From positions 112,287 to 176,286 of the forward strand of contig JANQOR010000014.1 of the NCBI GenBank assembly GCA_028285685.1: a stretch of 64,000 nucleotides of DNA, in the 5' to 3' direction. Every line of letters starts with the position of its first letter. Position 1 is the first letter of the stretch. Both the position numbers and the translations under genes were made by a program. The notes under the pieces are model-generated. The model was not told where the DNA came from and made no database searches. It was given only the letters and a program-made list of their open reading frames with translations. Source of the DNA: Cyclobacteriaceae bacterium. GTDB taxonomy: Bacteria; Bacteroidota; Bacteroidia; Cytophagales; Cyclobacteriaceae. Shown piece after piece: positions 25,306 to 34,320 of this stretch.

Positions 25306-26568
25306 TCAGCCTATTGGCTTAATTTCTTTTGCAAAAAAGTTGATTGATAAGTACCCCAGCGGGACAAAAACTGCGATCATAATGAAGATAGGTGTGTACG
25401 AGTAGTTGTCCGTGATGACAGGAACTAGAAAATTCATGATGATCACAGAGAAAATCCCAACCGTTCCTCCAAGACCTGCCAAGGATCCGACTGATTTTCC
25501 ACTAAACAGATCACTCGGGATCGTCTGGATGTTTGAGATAACAAATTGGAATCCGAACAGCACTACTGCCACGATCGCAACAAACTTCACTGGTGTATTC
25601 CCCGCAAGGATGGTGGCCACTAACCCTAAAACCATGATGATACATCCTACAAGGATGGTCCTCTTCCGAGCTTTATCCACGGAAGCCCCATTGATCATCA
25701 GGCGACCTGAAAAGTAACCTCCTGAAAGGCTTCCTACCGCAGCACCAACATACGGCACCCATGCCATAAGGCCAATTTCTTTGACATTGAATCCGTAGAC
25801 ATCAGCCAGGTAAATCGGCATCCAGCCTACGAAGAGCCACCAGATCGGCTCAACAAAGAACCGAGAAGCAAGTACAGCCCATGACTCCTTGTGGGACAGA
25901 ATTGCAGACATGCTCAGGCCGGGTTTTTCCGTTTCCTCTTTTTTCTGCTCCAAACCTGACATTATGTAGCTCCGTTCCTCCTCTGTGATCCAACTATGTT
26001 TCTCTGGCAGCGACTTGTTAAAAATGAGCCAGGGAATCACCCAGAGTATCCCCAAAAGTCCAAGTAGAATAAAAGTCATCTCCCACCCAATGGCAACCCA
26101 AACCACCGCGATGAGGGGTGGCGCCACAATAGATCCCATCGCTGCGCCAGAGTTGAATATTCCTTGAGCCAAGGCTCTTTCTTTTGTTGGAAACCACTCG
26201 GCATTGCTTTTGACGGCTCCTGGCCAGTTACCTGCCTCACCAAGACCCAACAACACCCGGAAAAAGCTAAACGACAAAACTCCGCGAGCAAAAGCATGTA
26301 AGGCTGTGGCAATTCCCCAGAGGGTAATTGATACCACAAACCCAGCTTTTGTTCCAATTTTGTCAAACATTTTACCCGACAGGGATTGGCCAACCGCATA
26401 CGCAACCAGAAAAATATTCAGAATGAGCGCATAGTCGTTCTTACTCATGTCCAGATCTTTGGAAATATCTGGCCACATAATGGAAAGCGCAGATCTGTCG
26501 ATGTAGTTGATAATAGTCGCCAGGCACACCAGCCCAATTATCCACCATCTGAGTCCTCGTACTTTCAT
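25306..26568 (-). CDS. MFS hexuronate transporter, ExuT-like
   Basis: 420 residues, about 12 membrane helices. N-terminal LATIINYIDRSALSIMWP is the signature of the anion:cation symporter branch that includes ExuT and GudP; FRVLLGLGEAGNWPGAVK and EWFPTKERALAQGIFNSG are also diagnostic. It would carry DEH or other unsaturated uronates across the inner membrane. It sits between the KdgF and SDR genes. Confidence 0.88.
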   Translation of the reverse strand: MKVRGLRWWIIGLVCLATIINYIDRSALSIMWPDISKDLDMSKNDYALILNIFLVAYAVGQSLSGKMFDKIGTKAGFVVSITLWGIATALHAFARGVLSFSFFRVLLGLGEAGNWPGAVKSNAEWFPTKERALAQGIFNSGAAMGSIVAPPLIAVVWVAIGWEMTFILLGLLGILWVIPWLIFNKSLPEKHSWITEEERSYIMSGLEQKKEETEKPGLSMSAILSHKESWAVLASRFFVEPIWWLFVGWMPIYLADVYGFNVKEIGLMAWVPYVGAAVGSLSGGYFSGRLMINGASVDKARKRTILVGCIIMVLGLVATILAGNTPVKFVAIVAVVLFGFQFVISNIQTIPSDLFSGKSVGSLAGLGGTVGIFSVIIMNFLVPVITDNYSYTPIFIMIAVFVPLGYLSINFFAKEIKPIG

Positions 26569-26604
26569 GCTATAATTTTTAGGTTAGGTTGTTCTTTCAT
26601 TATT

Positions 26605-26973
26605 CTATTTACCAAAGTAGGACACTCCCGATCCATCCAGGAAATCCTCTCTTACCGGGCTGAAAACATCGATCAACATGCCTTCTTCAAGGCATACCGC
26701 ACTGTGTACCAAATTCGGCTGGATATAGACTCCATCTCCGGCCTGCACTATTTGCTTTTCCCCATCAATTTCAAACTCAAACTTCCCTGCTGCGCAAAAG
26801 GTGGTTTGGGTATGGAAATGGTGGTGTGGTGAACCTACCGCTCCCTTCTCAAACTTCACATGCACCATCATTATCTGGTTGTCATACCCAAGGATTTTCC
26901 TGGATACTCCTCCCCCAAGTTCTTCCCATTCCATCTCGCTTGAGACAAGGTATTTCTCACTGTTTCTCTTCAT
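26605..26973 (-). CDS. kdgF: KdgF-like cupin, converts unsaturated uronate to DEH
   Basis: 122 residues, single cupin barrel. Metal ligands are visible as the HxHxxxQ pattern in HHHFHTQ (His50, His52, Gln56) and His90 in PNLVHSA. The C-terminal DVFSPVREDFL is a strong KdgF-family mark. KdgF proteins speed the ring opening and keto conversion of 4,5-unsaturated monouronates from pectin and alginate, feeding DEH reductase. Start codon is 3 bp after the PL17 stop, showing tight co-expression with the enzyme that makes its substrate. Confidence 0.9.
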   Translation of the reverse strand: MKRNSEKYLVSSEMEWEELGGGVSRKILGYDNQIMMVHVKFEKGAVGSPHHHFHTQTTFCAAGKFEFEIDGEKQIVQAGDGVYIQPNLVHSAVCLEEGMLIDVFSPVREDFLDGSGVSYFGK

Positions 26974-26976
26974 TTG

Positions 26977-29220
26977 TTAGCTGTCTAATTTTTTAAAATC
27001 ATATACACCTGACCACTCCAACTGTCCATTTGGTCCGTCGATCGCATGATTGCTTGATTCCTTTTTATCGTTCAATGAAAAAGCAAACCGGTATTTCTTA
27101 TCACCGACCAAAGTCAATTGAACCACTACGTAATCCTTTGACTCATGTAACACGGTCAAATCGTTGATGGACGTGAATAAATTTTCAGGGATTTCACTCG
27201 AATAATTGTACTGCCCATGTACCTCATACACGCTAGCAAAAACGGTCGACCCACCGGTCCTTCGGTGAATAATTCCCGGATCTCTTCTTAAATTGAAATT
27301 CGGATCATTCGCCCCGATGCGAGTAAAGATCAACTCATCTCCCCTCCGAACACAAGAAGTTATTGAGTAGAATTTTTTCCCGTTAAACCAGGTCATTTTA
27401 AAGTTGTTCTCCTTTAGCTCTGCTTGTCCCTCAGCCCATAAATGTTGATAACCTGATTCTCTGCCCAATGGCTTTAGGCCTGTGTTTGTCTGGTATTCCT
27501 GATTGGTAGACATCAATTCCCCAACATAATAGAGAGGTAAGTCATACCTTGAACCTGTTGGAGCCTGAACAGAGAACAGGTCGATCACAAGGGGATTTTC
27601 CAGTTCCTCGATCTGCACGATCGCCATTGTTCTTTGCATGGCGACATCAGCATATGCGTTTAGCTCCTTTGCACTTACTATCTGAACATCTTTATCTGTG
27701 AAAAACACATAGGGAGTACCAGACGTCCTATCGGCCACCTTCACTTTACGGTCAAAATGTGAGTCCTTATTTACAACCAGGGTGTTGTGAGCAATAGTCT
27801 CCTTAGCCCAGCTATGATTTTCCTTTAAGTATCCCCCTCCATCTTTATGCTCAATGTTCACCCACCTAACAGACCCATAATCCTGAATCACCTCGCCTAG
27901 ATCGTCGTACAGTAAAAATCCCAAACGATCGAAATGACCATGTCCCATACCATGTTTTGCATATTTCATCACAAGAGTTAAATCAGCACTCCGTAGAATC
28001 CCAATAGCACCTTCATCTCCGTTGGCACCATCAGTGAGTTCCATGCTCTTGTACTGATAGTCTTGCGTTTTTCCCGCATCTATTCCTTTTGCAGAAGCAA
28101 GTCCGGAATCGTTCAACGGCACACGTCCCTGATCTTCAATGATAGATAATAGTCCCGGATCATTTCCACCGTAGTGATATGCCATGCTGACGGCATTGAC
28201 CAATTCTCTCGACCTCAACGACATTCCCTTTTGAGCATCATTGATAGGGAAGAATTCACCTTGGGCATTGGTTTGATTTACCAATGCATTAACTGCCTTT
28301 ATAAGTAAGCCGTCACGATAGTTAAGAATATCTAACTCAGGCTTTTTATTTGCCAGACCTTGGGCAAATATGAGAAACGGATACATTGCATAACGTTGGT
28401 AATACGGTCCTTCAGTGTAGTAGCCATCTGGTGAAAAGGAGTGGTCAATCTGGGCAAGGAAACCTCCCTCTTTGTATCCCATTAGATTCAGAGACCCTCC
28501 GTCATTGTCTATCAGGTCAGACTCTCTTTCAATGTCAAATGCATACAAAGCGCGATCAACTAACTCCTCATCGTTCATTACTAAACCAATCAGTCCAACC
28601 CCAGCATTCCCCCATGTGCTGTGATTGTGGAGGCGATTAAAAAAGCGTGGATTTTCAATAGATATGTAATCAGCGTATGGTCTGAAAAGCTCCGCATTTA
28701 GCTTTTTTCTTGTTTCATCATCGATCCAATCGTAAACACAGTCGTATGCTTGGCTGGTATAGACAAGCCAGTTGGCATCATTCAAGCATTGCCAAAAAAG
28801 CTTACCTCTTGCATAGGACCTTGTAGCTGGATGCTTCCCCAATGTTGGAAACATCTCAACATACTCCAGTAGCATGTCTTTGATATAAACAGCATATTTT
28901 TCCTCACCAGTTATTTGAAAAAGAACCCCCGCCTTTTGCATCGTGAAGAAATTTGCCTTATGCCGTTCATGTGTGTAACCACCAGCCAGATCTTTCGGCT
29001 TAGGAACATCAATTCCAGCTTCGATTTCCGCATCTACCTCTTGACGAGCCACTGCGACTGACCTATCAAACAAAGGAAGTTTACCCAAGCTCGATCTCAT
29101 TGATTCCACCCCTTCCTTGGTTAGAATTAGGTTGGGGTAACCACTTGAGGAACTTGTTGATTCTTGTTGCTTACACGTAAAGAACAAACAGCTAGTCAAT
29201 AAGGTGACTACTATCCTCAT
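26977..29220 (-). CDS. PL17 oligoalginate lyase (exolytic), lipoprotein
   Basis: 747 residues. Signal MRIVVTLLTSCLFFTC with a lipobox-like Cys at ~16. Alpha/alpha toroid with HNHSTWGNAGVGLIG (residues ~200-214) and DGYYTEGPYYQRYAMYPF (~262-279, catalytic Tyr region), then the heparinase-type domain with HGHFDRLGFLLYDD (~410-423). These are PL17 features; the family cuts oligoalginate from the end to unsaturated monomers. It is the first gene of an eight-gene operon (PL17, kdgF, exuT, SDR, SDR, PL7, PL6, exported protein). Confidence 0.93.
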   Translation of the reverse strand: MRIVVTLLTSCLFFTCKQQESTSSSSGYPNLILTKEGVESMRSSLGKLPLFDRSVAVARQEVDAEIEAGIDVPKPKDLAGGYTHERHKANFFTMQKAGVLFQITGEEKYAVYIKDMLLEYVEMFPTLGKHPATRSYARGKLFWQCLNDANWLVYTSQAYDCVYDWIDDETRKKLNAELFRPYADYISIENPRFFNRLHNHSTWGNAGVGLIGLVMNDEELVDRALYAFDIERESDLIDNDGGSLNLMGYKEGGFLAQIDHSFSPDGYYTEGPYYQRYAMYPFLIFAQGLANKKPELDILNYRDGLLIKAVNALVNQTNAQGEFFPINDAQKGMSLRSRELVNAVSMAYHYGGNDPGLLSIIEDQGRVPLNDSGLASAKGIDAGKTQDYQYKSMELTDGANGDEGAIGILRSADLTLVMKYAKHGMGHGHFDRLGFLLYDDLGEVIQDYGSVRWVNIEHKDGGGYLKENHSWAKETIAHNTLVVNKDSHFDRKVKVADRTSGTPYVFFTDKDVQIVSAKELNAYADVAMQRTMAIVQIEELENPLVIDLFSVQAPTGSRYDLPLYYVGELMSTNQEYQTNTGLKPLGRESGYQHLWAEGQAELKENNFKMTWFNGKKFYSITSCVRRGDELIFTRIGANDPNFNLRRDPGIIHRRTGGSTVFASVYEVHGQYNYSSEIPENLFTSINDLTVLHESKDYVVVQLTLVGDKKYRFAFSLNDKKESSNHAIDGPNGQLEWSGVYDFKKLDS

Positions 29221-29303
29221 CTGCTAATCAAAAGGTTTTGGGATTCATCATTCATACAATACTACACTTTGGTGAAAGTGGTATCGGAGGTTTTGTGGTG
29301 TGA

Positions 29304-29341
29304 ATAAAAGTTATCTGAGGAAATCCTCAGATAACTTTTAT
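29304..29341. terminator. Strong hairpin terminator after the susCD operon
   Basis: A perfect inverted repeat with 18-bp arms (ATAAAAGTTATCTGAGGA) and a 2-bp loop; the arms end in A-rich/T-rich runs so it can act in either direction. It lies 64 bp past the stop of the PKD lipoprotein gene and upstream of the PL17 promoter, separating the uptake operon from the enzyme operon. Confidence 0.82.
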
Positions 29342-29404
29342 AGAGATGAAGAAACTTTTTCCTCATTTTCTTATTCTTGAAACCTCCAATGTGCTTCCTG
29401 GGTA

Positions 29405-31780
29405 CTAGAACCCTGGAGTTATGATATCAATATTATCATAGAACACCTCATTGCTACTATCTACAGCTAGTGGAGCTCTGACATAAATTATAATCTCAGT
29501 TGTCGTCGGTATGAACGTAAACGTAGTTGTTGTGAACGTATCTTCCGTCGCAGAAGACTTAGTACTGTTAAAGTCATTATTGATTAAGAAATATGCATCA
29601 ACACTGGCGTCACTTGCTCCATTGGCGTCAAGACCGGTTTCGTCCGCGATTGCGGTATTCAAAATAAATACTTCTGATGGGACTCCCATTGCTTCGGAGC
29701 GAGAATCAATCGTAAATGTATACTCAACTCCAATTTCGACTGTTACCGGTTGATACAAACGACGACAAGCTTCATTTATCTTAACACCTCTTCCTCCAAC
29801 TCCAATTCCGGTCTGCCCGAATTTATTACCGTCACTAGTGCTACCAGGTTGTTGGCTACCATCTCCGCAATTCGCCTCTAACCAGGCATCCAACGTAGAA
29901 TTATCCCATGTATATGGACTGGTCACTTCCGTTCCCGTGTTATCTATAATAGTCGAGTTTGGATTCATGTTCCAAGAATCTGCATTATCACTAGTATTGG
30001 TCGTCCACATATCTGCCGTACTATTCAAAACAACGGCTGCAAAAGTAGCCTGCACCGCTGGAGCACTTACAGTGATCATCTCGTTTGACACATTGCTGCC
30101 TGCACTGTTCGTAGCAGTAAGCACTACGTTGTAAGTTCCATCTGCCGCATAAGTATGCGTTGGAGACTTGTCAGTTGATGTATTTCCATCACCAAAATCC
30201 CAGGAGAATGAAGCCCCATTGACTGAATTATTAGTAAAGGTATATTGTTGGTAATCATCTCCGCCGGGAGTATCAGAAGTAAACGCCGATGCAGCTGCCC
30301 GAGCGCCAGCTGGAGTGGTGATCCGTACATTGTCAATCCAAGCGTCGTCTGGGGCAACTGAGTAAAACATCACCGCAACTTCCCCGGTAGCATTAGATGT
30401 AAATGGGATTTGAACATACGTGCCATAATCATTTGGCGTGGTATTGAATTTCCCCTCAGCATAATATCCGAGGTGCGTTCCCAAATTATCGGCAACATTA
30501 TCTACGGCATCAGCTCCATCAATATAGTGACCATTCAGAACCAGCCCAACAAGGTGCCTGCCTCCTACGATCTCGTCATTGTCATCATCAATAGCATATT
30601 GATATTCCAGGACATAGTCGGTATCCGGAGTTAAGTTAAGCGCCTGATAAGCATATCTCGAGCTAGCACTAGCCAGTTGACCGGCAGCCTGACTAGACGA
30701 CCACTTAGCTCCCCTGGTCTTATCCCCAGTATCAACTCCGTCGTAATCGAAATCAGAACCATCACTACTCGAACCAAATGGGTTTGTTTCTCCGTCTGTG
30801 AACGTCGTAAACCTCCATTGGCTAGTGGCAAATGTTCCTGTGATTTCAAAGTCGCCGTTCAAGATGGTAGCACCAGTTGCTTTGTACAAGTAAACATTAT
30901 CGACATAAATGCTTGCATGGTCATTCGCCGTACCACCAGCACCTAACTCGAAGGTGATCTCATCAATTGCAGCAACAGCTGCCGAAAACCCGGTGGCCAA
31001 ATCGAAATCAAATGAAGCCCAAGCTCCATCTGCAAGTGCCAGCCCATCAATTTCATACTCTTCTGTGGCTCCCTCATTAACCAAAGTCACTTTCAGAATA
31101 TCAATACCTACGGCAAAATCTGAATACACATCAAAGTGTATATGTGTTGCCCCAATTCCATCACCAAAGGCGTTGGCAGGGTCGACGGTTGAAACAGAAA
31201 GGACCCCAGCATCGCTTCCAAGACGCGAAAGTCGAAGTGCGTTTTCCTCACCAACTGTTACGGCTGTTCCTCCTGAAGCCGCTTCTCCCCATCTGTATTC
31301 CAAAAGTCCACCGTTGAATTCCATACCATCTGTATAGATGGCAAACACATTTGAAATACTTCCAGTAGGGGCAGCTGCAAGGGTCGATAGTGATCCCTCC
31401 GCAGGTACATGGACGACCGTCACGTCCTCAGAGAGGGAGACAGATGCCAAGCCTGCACTAGATATTGCCGTAACCGTAATTGTATAGGTGACTTCAGGCT
31501 CTTCATTCGGATAATCATACGAAACCGAACCGCCTTGTTCTTCGATGTTTAGCACGTCTGTGGTACTATTTGGATCTCCAAAATCCACTGTGTAAGATGT
31601 AGCACCGATAGACAGGGGAGTAACGGTAATAACCGTGCCATCCCCAGATGCCTCCACAGAAAAACTTGATAATACGATCTCGCCTAGGCCGGAGGGATTC
31701 GCACTAGTATCGTCGTCTGTGCAGGATAGTATAAGGCCTGCTATTAACAGAGTGCCAAATCCTTTTTTTAATATATTCAT
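29405..31780 (-). CDS. PKD-domain surface lipoprotein, probable alginate-binding protein of the PUL
   Basis: 791 residues. Lipoprotein signal with SCTDDD after the lipobox, a sequence favouring surface exposure in this phylum. Domains: a PKD-like domain at ~35-125, a carbohydrate-binding-module-like beta-sandwich at ~150-300 ending in IYVDNVYLYK, a second sandwich at ~305-490 ending in DAWIDNVRIT, a canonical PKD domain at ~500-580 (FSWDFGDGNTS), and a third sandwich at ~590-790 ending in FYDNIDIITPGF. No catalytic signature. Fourth gene after susC and susD, the place of SusE/F-like surface glycan-binding proteins. Ligand inferred to be alginate. Confidence 0.8.
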   Translation of the reverse strand: MNILKKGFGTLLIAGLILSCTDDDTSANPSGLGEIVLSSFSVEASGDGTVITVTPLSIGATSYTVDFGDPNSTTDVLNIEEQGGSVSYDYPNEEPEVTYTITVTAISSAGLASVSLSEDVTVVHVPAEGSLSTLAAAPTGSISNVFAIYTDGMEFNGGLLEYRWGEAASGGTAVTVGEENALRLSRLGSDAGVLSVSTVDPANAFGDGIGATHIHFDVYSDFAVGIDILKVTLVNEGATEEYEIDGLALADGAWASFDFDLATGFSAAVAAIDEITFELGAGGTANDHASIYVDNVYLYKATGATILNGDFEITGTFATSQWRFTTFTDGETNPFGSSSDGSDFDYDGVDTGDKTRGAKWSSSQAAGQLASASSRYAYQALNLTPDTDYVLEYQYAIDDDNDEIVGGRHLVGLVLNGHYIDGADAVDNVADNLGTHLGYYAEGKFNTTPNDYGTYVQIPFTSNATGEVAVMFYSVAPDDAWIDNVRITTPAGARAAASAFTSDTPGGDDYQQYTFTNNSVNGASFSWDFGDGNTSTDKSPTHTYAADGTYNVVLTATNSAGSNVSNEMITVSAPAVQATFAAVVLNSTADMWTTNTSDNADSWNMNPNSTIIDNTGTEVTSPYTWDNSTLDAWLEANCGDGSQQPGSTSDGNKFGQTGIGVGGRGVKINEACRRLYQPVTVEIGVEYTFTIDSRSEAMGVPSEVFILNTAIADETGLDANGASDASVDAYFLINNDFNSTKSSATEDTFTTTTFTFIPTTTEIIIYVRAPLAVDSSNEVFYDNIDIITPGF

Positions 31781-31823
31781 AATATTCTAATCTTTTTTGT
31801 TCGTTATTATTTGGCCTTCTCCA

Positions 31824-32828
31824 TTAGTCCGGATACATCTTAACGTTATCCACATAAACATCTACCGGAGTAATTGCTGAAAACATGATAGCTACTAAAC
31901 CGCTCTCAGGTGCCCTAAACTTTGCGGTAACCGTGGTGAAAGTTCCTTTCCCCAAGGCTACTGACTCTTCTAAGTGTAAGAGGCTGGTTCCTCCACCGCG
32001 ATCAGTCTGAGCATATGCATCATCACCGTCCGTATAATGGCCTTCAATAACGTCAGCTATAACTATTCTTCCTTCAGGAGGATCCGTAGCTATGTCGGTT
32101 TTGATTGAATACTCAAATTCCAGAATGTACTCCACATCTCGCTCCGCACTCGAAGGTGATACAACCAACGCCTGATACGCAACTCGAGTATTGTTCGCAG
32201 ATGCCAAAGAACCTACAGACCTCGTGGCATTCCATTTTGCGCCAGGAGTTCTGGTACTTCCACTAGGTGTCCCATCGTAAAGGAGAGGAGATCCATCAGA
32301 GCTTGCCTCGAAAGCGGCGCTTGACCAAGTATCCCAATTATCAATGGTCCAATCATTTCTACTATCCGAAAAATCTCCATTCAGGACTGTCACGGGAAGA
32401 GGTACGAACTCGTCTATTACATCTACGGTGATCTCAACGGTGTGCATGGCTTGATTCGCGTCAATAGCCGTCAATTTCACGGTATAAGACCCTTCACCAG
32501 CTGCGAATCTCGCAAATGGCTCAAAAGCTGTTGTAGTAGATTCGGTACCACATACCATTTCTCCATCGACCTCTTCACATACTACTCCATCCGTCCCAAA
32601 GTCCCATTGGTAATTGGTGGCTTCCGAGGATAGATTGGTAAATGATAGAATTGTAAAATTCTCTGCTGTTGGTATATAAGAAAAATTTGCACTTGGAGGG
32701 GTCTCATCTGCAATGGACCCGGCCTCCGGCAAATCAGGTCGAAGTTCACAACTGGCAATGAAACCAGCGGCAACAATAGTCAAGAGCAGTCTTGACTTTT
32801 TGCCAAATGTGTTTGTATTATCTTTCAT
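31824..32828 (-). CDS. PKD-domain surface lipoprotein, probable glycan-binding protein
   Basis: 334 residues. Signal with IASCELRPD lipobox region (Cys ~27). One PKD domain (residues ~45-140; NYQWDFGTDG) and one beta-sandwich (~148-334) ending in VDVYVDNVKMYPD. The sandwich resembles the second sandwich of the larger PKD lipoprotein downstream (shared phrases on GxKW, ASAN/ASSR, RVAYQAL), so the two genes probably share an ancestral module. Third gene of the susC operon, 19 bp after susD. Confidence 0.8.
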   Translation of the reverse strand: MKDNTNTFGKKSRLLLTIVAAGFIASCELRPDLPEAGSIADETPPSANFSYIPTAENFTILSFTNLSSEATNYQWDFGTDGVVCEEVDGEMVCGTESTTTAFEPFARFAAGEGSYTVKLTAIDANQAMHTVEITVDVIDEFVPLPVTVLNGDFSDSRNDWTIDNWDTWSSAAFEASSDGSPLLYDGTPSGSTRTPGAKWNATRSVGSLASANNTRVAYQALVVSPSSAERDVEYILEFEYSIKTDIATDPPEGRIVIADVIEGHYTDGDDAYAQTDRGGGTSLLHLEESVALGKGTFTTVTAKFRAPESGLVAIMFSAITPVDVYVDNVKMYPD

Positions 32829-32847
32829 AACTCACTTGTTTAAAGGA

Positions 32848-34302
32848 TTAATAACCAGGATTCTGTGTTAGCAGACCCCCACTCAAGTTGATTTCTCTTT
32901 GTGGAATTGGTAAGAACCTCGCTTTTTGAGAGTTATACACATATCCCATCTCATCAGAATGAGTAGATAGCACATTATCCAATTCACCAAATCTGATTAA
33001 ATCAAAATAGCGCTGATTTTCAAAAGCCAATTCCACTCTTCTTTCAGTCAAGAGATCTTCCCGCGTAATTGACGCCACGGGAGTTGTCAATCCAGCTCTG
33101 TCCCTAACTGCCTGGAAAGAAGCTAGAGCTTCGGGATCAACCGTGGCAGGTCCTCCTGCCATCGTTGCTTCAACATGTAACAGCAATACATCTGCGTACC
33201 GTAAAGCGATATAATCATTACCCGCATTACGTCCAACGCCATAGTCAATAGGACTGGCGGTCAAGTCTGTCCCTTCAGGCAAAAACTTAATTACTTCATT
33301 TTCATCATTTTCAAGGAAACCTAGATCAGTAATGGAGGCAGCAGTTCTATTTCCGCCGAAGGTCTGAAAATCATCAAAAAGATTAGTGTTAACGATGTTT
33401 TGTCCATCCTCTCTACCTGCCCTGGTTGAAGAAGTAAATTCAGCTGAAAAGCCCTGACTTTCGTTTGCATCAACCGCTATATATTCAATAGCAAAAATGA
33501 TTTCGCTGTTCAATTCATCGTAAAACACATCAGAATAATTACTCATTAGCGAAAACTCACCAGAACCAATGATCGCTTCACATAAAGCTTCAGCACCTGA
33601 ATAGTTAGGTGATGCTTGAGACAAATAAGCTTTTGCCAATATTCCCTGGGCAGCTGCTCGTGAGGCTCTCCCCTTGTGAGAATTGTCCAAAACATCTACA
33701 GCCTCCTGCAAATCCGCTATTATCTGCTGATAAATTTGTTCCTGAGCCACTCTGGTAAAAAGAGTCTCGGCCTCCGATGGATCAACTGGAGCTGTAATCA
33801 ATGGCACATCACCAAACAACCTGACCAGCTTAAAATAAGCATAGGCTCTTAAAAATTTAAGTTCAGCTGTATAACTGGCTTGATTGCCTGCATCCGCAAC
33901 ACCAATGTAGTTGGCCAGGATGTTGTTGGCCCTGAAAATAACTTCGTACATGGACTGATAGTAATCTTCACTCTCTACATTGCTTGCTTCCACTATATAC
34001 CGGTGAAAATCGGATTTTGAGCCCTCTAGCGTAGCGTTCCTTGTATTGTCAGTTCGATGTTCCGTCAAGAGGTGTTCAAATTGGACCCCCCGGTTAGCGT
34101 TAGCAATGCTTGTTACAGTGCTCTCATTCGTCCCCTGGAGTGCATCGTAGACTCCATGGATTCCAGCCAATACGTCATCATCGGAAGCGAAAAATGAATC
34201 CAGTGAAACTACAGTATCAGGCAATGGGTTTAAGAAATCATCACCACAAGCAGTAACCGTCATCGTTGCAATGGCAAATGCTATATATTTTATGTATTTC
34301 AT
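32848..34302 (-). CDS. susD: SusD/RagB family outer-membrane lipoprotein
   Basis: 484 residues from the ATG at 34302 (the frame opens with TTG at 34320). Lipoprotein signal MKYIKYIAFAIATMTVTAC, then the TPR-like SusD fold: DDDVLAGIHGVYDAL near residue 40, ELKFLRAYAYFKLVRLFGDVPLI at ~140-165, ADVLLLHVEA and the C-terminal LTERRVELAFENQRYFDLIRFG. It forms the lid over the SusC pore and captures oligosaccharides. The start is 18 bp after the susC stop. Confidence 0.95.
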   Translation of the reverse strand: MKYIKYIAFAIATMTVTACGDDFLNPLPDTVVSLDSFFASDDDVLAGIHGVYDALQGTNESTVTSIANANRGVQFEHLLTEHRTDNTRNATLEGSKSDFHRYIVEASNVESEDYYQSMYEVIFRANNILANYIGVADAGNQASYTAELKFLRAYAYFKLVRLFGDVPLITAPVDPSEAETLFTRVAQEQIYQQIIADLQEAVDVLDNSHKGRASRAAAQGILAKAYLSQASPNYSGAEALCEAIIGSGEFSLMSNYSDVFYDELNSEIIFAIEYIAVDANESQGFSAEFTSSTRAGREDGQNIVNTNLFDDFQTFGGNRTAASITDLGFLENDENEVIKFLPEGTDLTASPIDYGVGRNAGNDYIALRYADVLLLHVEATMAGGPATVDPEALASFQAVRDRAGLTTPVASITREDLLTERRVELAFENQRYFDLIRFGELDNVLSTHSDEMGYVYNSQKARFLPIPQREINLSGGLLTQNPGY

Positions 34303-34320
34303 GATTTGTTCCTTTATCAA

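Noticed and set aside
29265-29280. CACTTT-GGTG-AAAGTG inverted repeat before the PL17 operon as operator
   Set aside because: Short arms, no second copy at other alginate promoters, so support is too weak to annotate.
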